A DNA stretch of 64,000 bases. Origin: TMP-7 sp038212445. GTDB taxonomy: Bacteria > Acidobacteriota > Terriglobia > Bryobacterales > Bryobacteraceae. Under the pieces are notes generated by a model that saw only the letters and a program-made list of their open reading frames with translations, ran no database searches and was not told the DNA's origin. The stretch is taken from the NCBI GenBank assembly GCA_038212445.1, contig JBBQUM010000012.1:136494-200493 (forward strand), in the 5' to 3' direction. This document shows positions 35,626 through 43,972 of this stretch, one piece after another (positions within the stretch are counted from its first letter, which is position 1; every line of letters starts with the position of its first letter). Position numbers and translations under genes: made by a program.

Positions 35626-36125
35626 TAGTCGATTTCCTTTCGCGCCAGGACGATCGCGCCGAGGATTGCGATGAGGATCAGCACCGAAGTGATTTCAAAG
35701 GGCAGCAGGTAGGCCGTGAACAGTTTTTGTCCGATCTGTTCGGCGCCACCGCCTGCGAATTTTCCGAACTGGACGCCTTCTCCCGGTGGAACCTTGGCCT
35801 GAATGATGAAGGCAATGATGCCGAGAAACGCTGTAAGCAGCGGGACGCCGAAATACTTGGCGTAAGATCCTTTCTTCAGCTTCTTTTCGGTGCCCGCGTT
35901 CAGCAGCATGATGACAAAGACGAAGAGCACCATGATGGCGCCGGCGTAAACCAGGAGCTGAGTTGCGGCGATGAACTCACCGCCGAGCAAGAGATACAGG
36001 ACGGCTAATGACCCCATCACGCCGATGAGCGAAAGGGCGCTCGAAATCGGATGCGTCTGGACAACCAGGTTAATGGCCGCGGCAACTGCGATGAAGGCGA
36101 ACAGTAGAAAGAGAATGACGTCCAT
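35625..36125 (-). CDS. nuoJ: NADH-quinone oxidoreductase subunit J
   Basis: 166 residues, five membrane helices; markers are the early HPISSALSLIGVMGS, and GGEFIAATQLLVYAGAIMVLF with the pi-bulge region of helix 3. It follows nuoH by only 2 nt, where nuoI normally sits in other genomes; there is no room for nuoI here. Confidence 0.96.
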   Translation of the reverse strand: MDVILFLLFAFIAVAAAINLVVQTHPISSALSLIGVMGSLAVLYLLLGGEFIAATQLLVYAGAIMVLFVFVIMLLNAGTEKKLKKGSYAKYFGVPLLTAFLGIIAFIIQAKVPPGEGVQFGKFAGGGAEQIGQKLFTAYLLPFEITSVLILIAILGAIVLARKEID

Positions 36126-36127
36126 GG

Positions 36128-37327
36128 TTACTTTGTCGTAAGAGCTACCAGCAAGCTCGTGATCAGAAGGTTGACCATCGCGATGGGGAACATTACCACC
36201 CAGGCGAAGCGCATGAGCTGGTCATAGCGGAACCGCGGCAGTGTCGCGCGGATCCAGATAAACAGAAACAGCACGAGGAAAACTTTGCCCGCAAACCAGA
36301 ACAGCGGGAGCAGGATCGTGTTGACGATGGGGACCAGAAACAACGCGGCCAGTCCCAGGAAGATGACGCCGAATGCCGGCAGCGTGAACTTGTCGAGGGG
36401 CCGCGCAGGGTTCATGCCGTGATAAATCGAAATTACTCCGGCGAACGCGAAGACCAGCGTGGGGATGAAGTTGGCGCCGTAGGCTGGATTAAACAGCGGC
36501 TGCCAGCCGCCCAGGAACAGTAGCACCGCCATGCACGAGACGGTGATCATGTTGGCGTACTCGGCCATGAAGAACGCGGCGAATTTCATCGAACTGTACT
36601 CGGTATGGAAGCCGGCAACCAGTTCGTTCTCAGCTTCCGGCAAGTCGAAAGGTACGCGATTGGTTTCCGCGAATGCCGCGATCAGAAAAATGAAGAAGGC
36701 GAAGATTTGCGGCCAGGGACCCTGGAAGACGGCCCAGCGCGGGAAGATGTCGAGGTAGAAGCCGCCTTGCTTTTCGACGATGGCGCGCAGGCTGAGCGAG
36801 TTGGCCAGCAGCAGGGGCGATGCGATGGCGAGCGCCATCGGCAGTTCGTAGCTGATCATCTGGGCAGAACTGCGCAGTCCGCCGAGCAGGGCGTATTTAT
36901 TGTTGGACGACCAACCGGCCAGCGCGACGCCGTAGACTCCGATGGACGAGATAGCGAGGATGAACAGCACGCCGATGTTGAGGTCGGAAAGCTGCATGTA
37001 GGTCTGCCACGGTCCAACGTTAATGGCGGGTCCAAATGGGATCACCGAGATGGAAATCAGCGCGAAAAACACGGCCATAAACGGCGCCAGTAGGTAGAAG
37101 AACTTATTCACGTGGGAGGGAATCATGTCCTCTTTGGTGATGAGCTTGACGACGTCGGCAAGCGGTTGGAGAAGACCATGGGGCCCAACGCGCCGGGGCC
37201 CAACGCGCAATTGAATATGCGCAATAACCTTCCGCTCGATCCACTGCAGGTAAGCAAGCGTAGTCATCAGGACGAAGGCGACGAGTCCGGCCTTGATGAG
37301 CGAGATGATTAAGAATTCGAGGGTCAT
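36128..37327 (-). CDS. nuoH: NADH-quinone oxidoreductase subunit H
   Basis: 399 residues from the ATG at 37327. Eight-helix membrane subunit that forms the quinone chamber: AYLQWIERKVIAHIQLRVGP, RVGPHGLLQPLADVVKLI, and PFDLPEAENELVAGFHTEYS are diagnostic. An extended frame to 37378 is created only by the 7-bp repeat and is rejected. No Shine-Dalgarno is evident before the ATG (preceding bases GCGCTCCCC); the stop of the inserted four-helix-bundle gene lies 8 nt upstream, so translation may depend on coupling to it. Confidence 0.95.
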   Translation of the reverse strand: MTLEFLIISLIKAGLVAFVLMTTLAYLQWIERKVIAHIQLRVGPRRVGPHGLLQPLADVVKLITKEDMIPSHVNKFFYLLAPFMAVFFALISISVIPFGPAINVGPWQTYMQLSDLNIGVLFILAISSIGVYGVALAGWSSNNKYALLGGLRSSAQMISYELPMALAIASPLLLANSLSLRAIVEKQGGFYLDIFPRWAVFQGPWPQIFAFFIFLIAAFAETNRVPFDLPEAENELVAGFHTEYSSMKFAAFFMAEYANMITVSCMAVLLFLGGWQPLFNPAYGANFIPTLVFAFAGVISIYHGMNPARPLDKFTLPAFGVIFLGLAALFLVPIVNTILLPLFWFAGKVFLVLFLFIWIRATLPRFRYDQLMRFAWVVMFPIAMVNLLITSLLVALTTK

Positions 37328-37335
37328 GGGGAGCG

Positions 37336-37743
37336 CTAGTGGCGAGTGGCGAGTGGCGAGTGGCGAGTTAGCCCACAACGTTCGGTGATCGCCGCTGATA
37401 AGCCGTGAATTAATCGGCCCACCTCAAGCGATTTTTCTAACAGCGGCGCCAATCTCCCTTTCGCCATGTAGCTGAGCCTTTCTGCGATCATCAATTGCGT
37501 TTCAACTTCGCTTAACGAGCCTCGGGCGACGGACAGGTGGTACAAAAACTCGCGACTCCCGGTCCGGCTTTGACCTTCCGCAATGTTCGATGGTATTGAA
37601 ACGACGGCTCTGCGCATCTGACTCGTCAACCCGTACAATTCCTCCTTAGGAAACTGTCTCGAAATCTTATAGACCTCTTCAACCAGATCCATAGCGCGTT
37701 GCCATACGATCAACTCGCTGTACTTCTGCACCGTTGATTTCAA
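37336..37743 (-). CDS. Four-helix-bundle protein (S23/IVP family, TIGR02436)
   Basis: 135 residues. YSELIVWQRAMDLVEEVYKI, FPKEELYGLTSQMRRAVVSI, PSNIAEGQSRTGSREFLYHL and SEVETQLMIAERLSYM are the signature of the four-helix-bundle family first known from 23S rRNA intervening sequences and related to Avd of diversity-generating retroelements. The C-terminal LTRHSPLATRH is encoded by the flanking 7-bp repeat. Start is TTG at 37743, or GTG at 37731. It sits inside the nuo operon between nuoG and nuoH, framed by inverted repeat arrays, which marks it as an insertion. Function unknown. Confidence 0.9.
   Translation of the reverse strand: MKSTVQKYSELIVWQRAMDLVEEVYKISRQFPKEELYGLTSQMRRAVVSIPSNIAEGQSRTGSREFLYHLSVARGSLSEVETQLMIAERLSYMAKGRLAPLLEKSLEVGRLIHGLSAAITERCGLTRHSPLATRH
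37338..37368 (+). repeat. Left heptamer array, (GGCGAGT)x4
   Basis: Four perfect head-to-tail copies of GGCGAGT preceded by AGT. It covers the end of the four-helix-bundle gene and the nuoG-side sequence is its inverted counterpart. Together the arrays bound the 37369-37744 segment. Confidence 0.95.
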
Positions 37744-37744
37744 A

Positions 37745-37772
37745 ACTCGTCACTCGCCACTCGTCACTCGCC
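37745..37772 (+). repeat. Right heptamer array, (ACTCGYC)x4, inverted relative to left
   Basis: Four copies alternating ACTCGTC and ACTCGCC, i.e. the reverse complement of the left array with a T/C alternation. The nuoG stop codon (TGA, 37766-37764) and its last codons GGC GAG are inside the array, so the insertion junction defines the nuoG C-terminus. Confidence 0.95.
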
Positions 37773-39818
37773 AAAGATCTTCCCCGGCCCCTCCATTACA
37801 CTGCTCAGCATTTTCGAATACCGTCCCAGCGTGCCCGACGTGAACAGAGTGTCGCGGGACGATCGGATTAGCTCGGGTCGAACCGTGGCGGGGACGCGGC
37901 CGTTCACTGCTGCTGTCTGAGCCGCTCCACCTGTCGTCAGTACCGGCACCGGCACATTGTATCCGCGTACCTTCTGGCGAATCTCATCGAACACTTTTTC
38001 CTGCTTCCAAATGCCGACGCTCAGGCCCATTTCTTTGCCGATCAGGCCAATAATTTCCAGGTCGGTCTTGGTGCCCATCACCTTCGCGGCAGTCTTCACG
38101 CGCTGCACTTCGCCGGTGACGTTGGTTACCGTTCCGTTCTTCTCGTACGCCGACGCTGCCGGTAGAATCAGGTCCGCCTGCCTCGCCGTCTCAGTCATGA
38201 ACAGATCCTGCAACACGACGAATGCCTTCGATCCGACGAGCGCGCGATTCTTCAGCGGATTCGCTCCCACCACCCACAGAACGTCGAGGTCGGGGGACGC
38301 CAGCATCTGGTCGTACGCCATGCCGCCAGGACCGGGAACCAACCCCATGTCGTAGGCTCCGCGCGAATTCGAATAGTCCACCAGGCAAACGTACTTCACC
38401 GGAATGCCCAGGGAATCGCCGAACGCCACCAACTTGCCGACTGCCTCGCCCTTGATCGCGTCGCCGAACAGAATCGTCAGGTCACCTTCAGCGGCAAGCA
38501 AATCACGCAGTCCGTCGAGCGCCGCCAGTTCGCCGCCTTCCGTCACTCGGACGCTCTTGGCGGCGTAATTATCCTCGCGCACCGGACCCGCCGTCACGGC
38601 GTAGACATGCGCCTGGTGATGCCGGTAATCAGCGCGAATCTGGAAGCTGAGAAGCGGATGCTGCTGCGCCAGGTCTGACCCGATCACCAGGACCGCTTTC
38701 GCCTTGTACAGGTCGGCCACCGTCGCCAGCACGTCCTGCTTGCCGGAGAGCGCATCCAGAAGCGTCGCCACATCGCCTGTGCGATGGTGATCAATGTTCT
38801 CGGTACCCAGCGCTTCACGCGCGAACTTCTGCAGATAGAAATTTTCTTCGTTCGTCGTGTGGTTAGAGCCGATCACGCCAAACTTGCCGCCGCGGTCCAA
38901 CGCAGCCTTGAACTTCCCTGAAATAACTTCGAGCGCCTCGCTCCAGGAGATCTCCTCGAACTTGTCGCCCACCTTCCGCAGCGGACTCTGCAACCGCTCC
39001 TGGCTATGCACGAAGTCGAACGCGTAGCGGCCCTTGATGCAGAGGAATTCGTCGTTGATACCGGAGCGGTCCCTGTTATTGCCGCGTATGATCACGCCGT
39101 CACGTACGCCCAGCGTCGTCTTGCAGCCGTTTGAACAGTGGGTGCAAATCGTGCCAACGTGCTGCATCTCCCACGGACGGGTCTGATAGCGGTACGTGCC
39201 CGACGTCAGCGCGCCAACGGGACAAATGTCGATGCAGGCGCCGCACTCGTCGCATTCCAGATGGTCGCTCTTATTCGGAATGATCTCCGAGATCACGCCG
39301 CGATTGCCGATGCCGAGCGCGCCCACGCCCATCCCCTCGTTGCAGATGCGTACGCAGCGATAGCAGAGAATGCAGCGCGGACCGTCGTAAAACACAACCG
39401 GCGACCATTGTTTTTCGTCGACGTGATGCTTCACTTCGGTGAAACGGCTTTCGCCGGCGCCGTAGCGGAACACCATGTCCTGCAATTCGCACTCGCCGCC
39501 CTTATCGCACACCGGACAATCGAGCGGATGATTCGTCAGCAGGAATTCGAGCGTGCCCTTGCGCGCCTGCGCCACCGCCGGAGAATCCGTGTGGACAACC
39601 ATTCCCTCAGCCACCGGCGTGGTGCAGCCGACCATCAGCTTCGGCGCCTTTTCGATTTCCACCAGGCACATGCGGCAGGCGGCCTGCAGCGTCAGTCCCT
39701 CGTAATAACAGAAGGCGGGAATCTCGATGCCCGACGCCTTAGCCGCGTCGATCAGCAGAGTGCCCGGCGCGGCCTTTACTGTTTTGCCGTCGATTGTGAG
39801 AGTAACGAGATCGCTCAT
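37764..39818 (-). CDS. nuoG: NADH-quinone oxidoreductase subunit G
   Basis: 684 residues. N-terminal 2Fe-2S ferredoxin domain (FCYYEGLTLQAACRMC, with VGC), then the His/Cys cluster region (NHPLDCPVCDKGGECELQD), two 4Fe-4S motifs (CILCYRCVRIC; CDECGACIDICPVG), and a molybdopterin-oxidoreductase-like domain beginning GTICTHCSNGC. It carries electrons within the peripheral arm. The C-terminus ends FGE directly in the repeat array. Nearly adjacent to nuoF (9 nt). Confidence 0.95.
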   Translation of the reverse strand: MSDLVTLTIDGKTVKAAPGTLLIDAAKASGIEIPAFCYYEGLTLQAACRMCLVEIEKAPKLMVGCTTPVAEGMVVHTDSPAVAQARKGTLEFLLTNHPLDCPVCDKGGECELQDMVFRYGAGESRFTEVKHHVDEKQWSPVVFYDGPRCILCYRCVRICNEGMGVGALGIGNRGVISEIIPNKSDHLECDECGACIDICPVGALTSGTYRYQTRPWEMQHVGTICTHCSNGCKTTLGVRDGVIIRGNNRDRSGINDEFLCIKGRYAFDFVHSQERLQSPLRKVGDKFEEISWSEALEVISGKFKAALDRGGKFGVIGSNHTTNEENFYLQKFAREALGTENIDHHRTGDVATLLDALSGKQDVLATVADLYKAKAVLVIGSDLAQQHPLLSFQIRADYRHHQAHVYAVTAGPVREDNYAAKSVRVTEGGELAALDGLRDLLAAEGDLTILFGDAIKGEAVGKLVAFGDSLGIPVKYVCLVDYSNSRGAYDMGLVPGPGGMAYDQMLASPDLDVLWVVGANPLKNRALVGSKAFVVLQDLFMTETARQADLILPAASAYEKNGTVTNVTGEVQRVKTAAKVMGTKTDLEIIGLIGKEMGLSVGIWKQEKVFDEIRQKVRGYNVPVPVLTTGGAAQTAAVNGRVPATVRPELIRSSRDTLFTSGTLGRYSKMLSSVMEGPGKIFGE

Positions 39819-39827
39819 ACAAAGTGG

Positions 39828-41150
39828 CTAGTGACTCGAGAGCACAAGCTCATGCGCCTTTCCGTGTGGACAGCTTCCGTCGAGATGCGCTTCAAACTCA
39901 TCGCGAAACTTCTCGACGAACGAGATCGTCGGCATGGCGGCAGCGTCACCAAGCGCGCAGAATGTGCGCCCCAGCATGCCTTTGCCGAGATCCCCAATCA
40001 AATCGATGTCACTGCGTACCCCACGGCCGTCGTGGAAACGCATCAAAATCTTGCGCAGCCAAGTCGTCCCTTCACGGCAGGGAATGCACCACCCGCAGCT
40101 TTCATGTGCATAAAAGCGGATGATTCTCACCAGCGCCCGCACCATGCAGGTGTCTTCGTCCATCACCACCATCCCGCCGGAGCCAAGCATGCTCTTCGCC
40201 TTCGCCAGTGAATCGTAATCGCCAGGGATATCGCACTCATCGGCCTTCAACACCGGACACGACGAGCCACCGGGAATGACAGCCTTCAACTTCTTCCCAT
40301 TGGGGATGCCGCCCGCCACTTCATTCACAACGCGCAATAAATTGAAGCCGAGCGGCAGTTCGTAGACGCCGGGCTTGTTCACGTGACCCGACACGCACAC
40401 CATGCGCGTCCCGCCGTTCTTCGGAGTGCCGAGCGCGGCATAAGCCGGTCCGCCGTCGCGAATGATGGCTGGGACTGCGGAAAACGTCTCGACGTTGCTC
40501 AATAGCGTGGGACACGCCCATGCGCCTGCGACTGCCGGAAACGGCGGCTTCAACCGCGGAATTCCACGCTTGCCTTCTAGCGAATCGAGCAGCGCCGTCT
40601 CTTCACCGCACTCGTAAGCGCCGGCGCCAGAATGCGTGTAGATGTCGAAATCGAACCCCGACCCCTGAATGTTCTTGCCCAACCAGCCCTTGGCGTACGC
40701 CTCGGCAATGGCGCGGTCCATGTGATCGATCAGGTACCGATACTCGCCCCGAATGTAGATGTAGCCTTTGTGCGAGTCCACTGCCATGCCCGCAATCAGC
40801 ATGCCCTCAATTAACTGATGGGGATCGTACTCCATCAGCAGGCGGTCTTTGCAGGTGCCCGGCTCAGACTCGTCGGCGTTCACCACGATGTACTTCGGCT
40901 TAGGATTTGTCCGAGGGACGAAACTCCACTTCAGACCCGACGGAAAGCCGGCGCCGCCGCGGCCCCGAAGCCCTGAAGCCTTCACCTCGTCGACAATCTG
41001 TTCCGGCGACATCTCACGCGCCTTCCAGAACGCCTTCATGCCGTCAGTGCCCAAATACGTATCGAGCGACTCGGAATTATCGATCCCGAAACGCTTACTG
41101 ATCACCTTCACTTCCAGCGGACTGGGTTCGTTGAAAAGCTTCCTCGCCAT
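39828..41150 (-). CDS. nuoF: NADH-quinone oxidoreductase subunit F
   Basis: 440 residues. FMN and NADH site GLRGRGGAGFPSGLKW, NADESEPGTCKDR, GAGAYECGEETALLDSLEG; 4Fe-4S cluster N3 ligands in SCGWCIPCREGT plus GRTFCALGD. It is the NADH-oxidising subunit and starts 3 nt after nuoE. Confidence 0.97.
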   Translation of the reverse strand: MARKLFNEPSPLEVKVISKRFGIDNSESLDTYLGTDGMKAFWKAREMSPEQIVDEVKASGLRGRGGAGFPSGLKWSFVPRTNPKPKYIVVNADESEPGTCKDRLLMEYDPHQLIEGMLIAGMAVDSHKGYIYIRGEYRYLIDHMDRAIAEAYAKGWLGKNIQGSGFDFDIYTHSGAGAYECGEETALLDSLEGKRGIPRLKPPFPAVAGAWACPTLLSNVETFSAVPAIIRDGGPAYAALGTPKNGGTRMVCVSGHVNKPGVYELPLGFNLLRVVNEVAGGIPNGKKLKAVIPGGSSCPVLKADECDIPGDYDSLAKAKSMLGSGGMVVMDEDTCMVRALVRIIRFYAHESCGWCIPCREGTTWLRKILMRFHDGRGVRSDIDLIGDLGKGMLGRTFCALGDAAAMPTISFVEKFRDEFEAHLDGSCPHGKAHELVLSSH

Positions 41151-41153
41151 CGA

Positions 41154-41639
41154 TTAGTTTGCCTTCTTCTTCAGCGCGTCCAGCAACTGGTCCAGTTTTT
41201 CGGGAGTAACGTGATGATGGAAATCGTAGTTGATCTGGATCGCCGGAGCCCAAGAGCATGCGCCCATGCACTCCACTTCCTCAATTGAAAATTGGCCGTC
41301 GGCAGTGACTTCTTTGTTACCGAGGCCGAGTTTCTTGCACGTGTGCTCGTAAAGTTCCTCGCCGCCAACCAGCAGGCAGGAGATGTTGGTGCACACCTGC
41401 ACGTGGTATTTCCCCATCGGTTTGCGATGGAGCATTGAGTAGTAACCCACCACCTCTTCCACTTGGAGAGGCGTAACGCCACAGCGCTTCGCCACTTCGG
41501 CAACGAGTTCGCTCGTGATCGACCCCACCTCGTCCTGTGCGTAAATCAGCATCGGGACAACGGCGGATCGCTGCCGCCCGGGGGGGTAGCTTTCCAGCAT
41601 CTTAGAGAATCGTGCTTCCAGTTCAGGAGAAAAAGTCAT
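41154..41639 (-). CDS. nuoE: NADH-quinone oxidoreductase subunit E
   Basis: 161 residues, thioredoxin-like 2Fe-2S protein; ligands are in VCTNISCLLVGGEELY (CX4C) and EVECMGACSWAPAI (CX3C). The N-terminal helical part is normal. Its ATG overlaps the stop of the 52-codon ORF upstream (ATGA at 41636-41639), so translation is coupled to that ORF rather than to nuoD. Confidence 0.96.
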   Translation of the reverse strand: MTFSPELEARFSKMLESYPPGRQRSAVVPMLIYAQDEVGSITSELVAEVAKRCGVTPLQVEEVVGYYSMLHRKPMGKYHVQVCTNISCLLVGGEELYEHTCKKLGLGNKEVTADGQFSIEEVECMGACSWAPAIQINYDFHHHVTPEKLDQLLDALKKKAN

Positions 41640-41794
41640 CTTGAATCGGTAGGTTCATGAGCCTGATCCCGGTTGGACCTCGAAGCGCCAAGCAGCCAGA
41701 ACGACGCCTCGAGAAGATCAGCTGTCAAAGGAATATCGTAGCAAACCAGACCGGCAATATACGAACCGCAGCGCCCCAGGACGTGAAAATCCAC
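41636..41794 (-). CDS. Small 52-aa ORF between nuoD and nuoE
   Basis: GTG start at 41794, five bases after an AGGAG that overlaps the nuoD stop (TAGGAG), and TGA overlapping the nuoE ATG. The product begins MDFHVLGRCGSYIAGLVCYD and continues IPLTADLLEASFWLLGASRS, then a polar tail; two cysteines and a central hydrophobic stretch. No family recognised. The exact fit between two coupled genes and the strong Shine-Dalgarno argue for real translation; it could be a complex I accessory or assembly peptide or only a translational bridge. Confidence 0.6.
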   Translation of the reverse strand: MDFHVLGRCGSYIAGLVCYDIPLTADLLEASFWLLGASRSNRDQAHEPTDSR

Positions 41795-41802
41795 GCCTTC
41801 TC

Positions 41803-43035
41803 CTAGCGGTCCGTATCGCCCAAAACGAAATCCATGCTGCCGAGGCCCGCAATGGTGTCGGCGATCAGGCAGCCTTCCACCATCGGCGACAGCGCCTGCA
41901 AATTCCCGAAACTAGGCGTTCGCATATGAATGCGGTGCGGATGCGAGGTCCCGTTCGAGACGGCGTAGTAGCCGATCTCACCGCGCGGCGACTCGATGCA
42001 CTGGTAAACCTCGCCAGAGGGCACTCGATACCCTTCGGTGACAATCTTGAAGTGGTAGATGAGCGCTTCCATCTGCGTCTTCATCTTTTCGCGCTCGGGC
42101 AGCATCATCTTCGGCGCGCTGGCCTGCCAGTCGCCTTCGGGCATACCGTCCAACGCCTGCCGGACAATCTTCGCGCTCTCGCGGAATTCGTCCAGGCGGA
42201 CGCGGTACCGGCCGTACACGTCGTTGTCTTGATGCGTGCAGACTTTGAAGTTGAACTTCTCGTAGCTCGAGTACGGCTCGGTCTTGCGGATATCAAGCGG
42301 CATGCCGGCGCCTCGAATCATGGGTCCGGTGACGCCTAGCTCGAGCATGTCGTCGAGCGAAATGTAGCCTACCTTCTTTGTGCGGCGAAGCCAGATGGGA
42401 TTCTTCTCAAGCAGATCCTCGTACTCGTCCACTCGGCTGGGGAAAGTGTCGATGAACTTGCCAACCATCTTCTCCCAGCCTCGGGGAGGCTCCAGCGCCA
42501 GTCCGCCCGGGCGAATGTAGCTGGTCATCATACGCTGGCCGGAGAAGAATTCCTTGATGCGCAGAATATCTTCGCGCTCACGGAAGCAATAAAAGAAGCA
42601 TGTCATCGCGCCGATGTCGAGCGCGTGGGTCCCCAGCCATACCAGGTGGCTCTCAATGCGCTGGAGTTCGGCCAGCATCACGCGCATCCACTGCGCGCGA
42701 GCCGGAATCTCTAGTTGCATCAACTTCTCAACCGCCAGCGCGTAGCAGAGGTTATTCGAGAGATTGGCCAGATAGTCGACGCGGTCAGTCAACGTCACGC
42801 CCTGATGCCAGGTCTTGACCTCGAACTCCTTCTCGATGCCCGTGTGCAAATAACCGATGTCGGGACGCGCCTTGACGATCGTCTCGCCGTCGAGTTCGAT
42901 CACGATACGCAGTACGCCATGCGTCGACGGATGCTGCGGTCCCATGTTGAGGACCATGCGGCGTCCTTGCCCCGGTCCTGCAGCAGGCGCTTCCGCCGCA
43001 ACCGGCGCATTTGTGTGATCTTCGAGTGCTTTCAT
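41803..43035 (-). CDS. nuoD: NADH-quinone oxidoreductase subunit D
   Basis: 410 residues, the 49-kDa subunit related to NiFe-hydrogenase large subunits. Diagnostic MGPQHPSTHGVLRIVIELDGE with the quinone-site His, ELQRIESHLVWLGTHALDIG, SYIRPGGLALEPPRG and the C-terminal DFVLGDTDR. It needs NuoB to complete the N2/quinone site, yet no nuoB is in the cluster. Begins 18 nt after nuoC. Confidence 0.97.
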   Translation of the reverse strand: MKALEDHTNAPVAAEAPAAGPGQGRRMVLNMGPQHPSTHGVLRIVIELDGETIVKARPDIGYLHTGIEKEFEVKTWHQGVTLTDRVDYLANLSNNLCYALAVEKLMQLEIPARAQWMRVMLAELQRIESHLVWLGTHALDIGAMTCFFYCFREREDILRIKEFFSGQRMMTSYIRPGGLALEPPRGWEKMVGKFIDTFPSRVDEYEDLLEKNPIWLRRTKKVGYISLDDMLELGVTGPMIRGAGMPLDIRKTEPYSSYEKFNFKVCTHQDNDVYGRYRVRLDEFRESAKIVRQALDGMPEGDWQASAPKMMLPEREKMKTQMEALIYHFKIVTEGYRVPSGEVYQCIESPRGEIGYYAVSNGTSHPHRIHMRTPSFGNLQALSPMVEGCLIADTIAGLGSMDFVLGDTDR

Positions 43036-43053
43036 GAATTCAACCTGATCGCC

Positions 43054-43542
43054 TTATTCACTCTGATAGCTGTACTTGTGGCCGTGAACCGGATAATCCT
43101 TGCGAAGCGGGTGCCCTTCCCAATCCTCCGGCATCAAAATCCGCGTCATGTCCGGATGATTGTTGAACTTGATGCCGAACATGTCGAAGACCTCGCGTTC
43201 ATACCAGTCCGCGCCACGCCACACCGGCGTCACCGAATCAATTGCCGGATCCGACCCGGAAACCCTGGACTTCAAGCGGACTCGCAAATTTCGTTCGGGC
43301 GAATGCAAATGATAGACGACTTCAAAGCGGGGTTCGGCCGGATGCCAGTCCACTGCCGTCACGCCGCTCAACCGTACAAACTTTCCTTCGGTCCTCAACA
43401 AGCGGCAGACCTCGACAATCGATGCGGGGTCGATGTATAGCGTCAGTTCACCGCGATCGTCGTTAGCCTCGACAATTGCCTGCGCGAACCGCGCGTTCAC
43501 TTCCTTCGCTACCGGATACTCGAGAATCTTTTCAGTGATCAA
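43054..43542 (-). CDS. nuoC: NADH-quinone oxidoreductase subunit C
   Basis: 162 residues, 30-kDa subunit. SGVTAVDWHPAEPRFEVVYHL, VTPVWRGADWYEREVFDMFG and HPDMTRILMPEDWEGHPLRKDYP are conserved. The start overlaps the nuoA stop by 4 nt (43539-43542), leaving no space for nuoB, which usually lies between A and C. Confidence 0.96.
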   Translation of the reverse strand: MITEKILEYPVAKEVNARFAQAIVEANDDRGELTLYIDPASIVEVCRLLRTEGKFVRLSGVTAVDWHPAEPRFEVVYHLHSPERNLRVRLKSRVSGSDPAIDSVTPVWRGADWYEREVFDMFGIKFNNHPDMTRILMPEDWEGHPLRKDYPVHGHKYSYQSE

Positions 43543-43931
43543 GGCTTTTCATCTCCACGCGCACCCGACCAGTCGAGCGCTCCCTTTTTCCAGACGTAGA
43601 AGAACCCCACCAGCACCAGCACGATGAAGATCAGCATCTCGAAAAAGCCGAACAGCTTCAGGTGGCGGTAAACCACTGCCCACGGATAAAGGAAGACGGC
43701 TTCAATGTCGAACAGGATGAAGATCATCCCGACGAGAAAAAATTTTACGCTGAAACGTTCACGCGCCGAGCCGGTAGGCGCCATGCCCGATTCGTACGGC
43801 GTGTCCTTGAGCGGGCTCTTGGCGCGCTTGCCGAGCAAGGCGGAAACGCCGATCAGTCCCGCTGCAATGGCCATCGCGATGAGCGCTTGGACCAGCACCG
43901 GAAAGTAAACCTCGATTTGGTTGGTTGGCAT
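43539..43931 (-). CDS. nuoA: NADH-quinone oxidoreductase subunit A
   Basis: 130 residues, three membrane helices, with the NuoA signature KSPLKDTPYESGMAPTG and FFLVGMIFILFDIEAVFLYPWAV. First gene of the operon; 41 nt separate its start from the divergent thiS start, so the nuo promoter must lie in or beyond that gap. Confidence 0.96.
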   Translation of the reverse strand: MPTNQIEVYFPVLVQALIAMAIAAGLIGVSALLGKRAKSPLKDTPYESGMAPTGSARERFSVKFFLVGMIFILFDIEAVFLYPWAVVYRHLKLFGFFEMLIFIVLVLVGFFYVWKKGALDWSGARGDEKP

Positions 43932-43972
43932 GGAGACTTAAGGAAAGGCGATCAGCCCTATAGTCGAATATA

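Noticed and set aside
37328..37378. N-terminal extension of nuoH (MWANSPLATRHSPLALP)
   Set aside because: Produced by the heptamer repeat; NuoH homology starts at the ATG at 37327.
37338..37772. CRISPR-like array
   Set aside because: Units are 7 bp, contiguous without spacers, and the two arrays are inverted.
39138..40211. 357-codon plus-strand frame across nuoG/nuoF
   Set aside because: Antisense shadow of two well-supported genes; no motif, His/Arg/Ala-rich composition typical of high-GC shadows.
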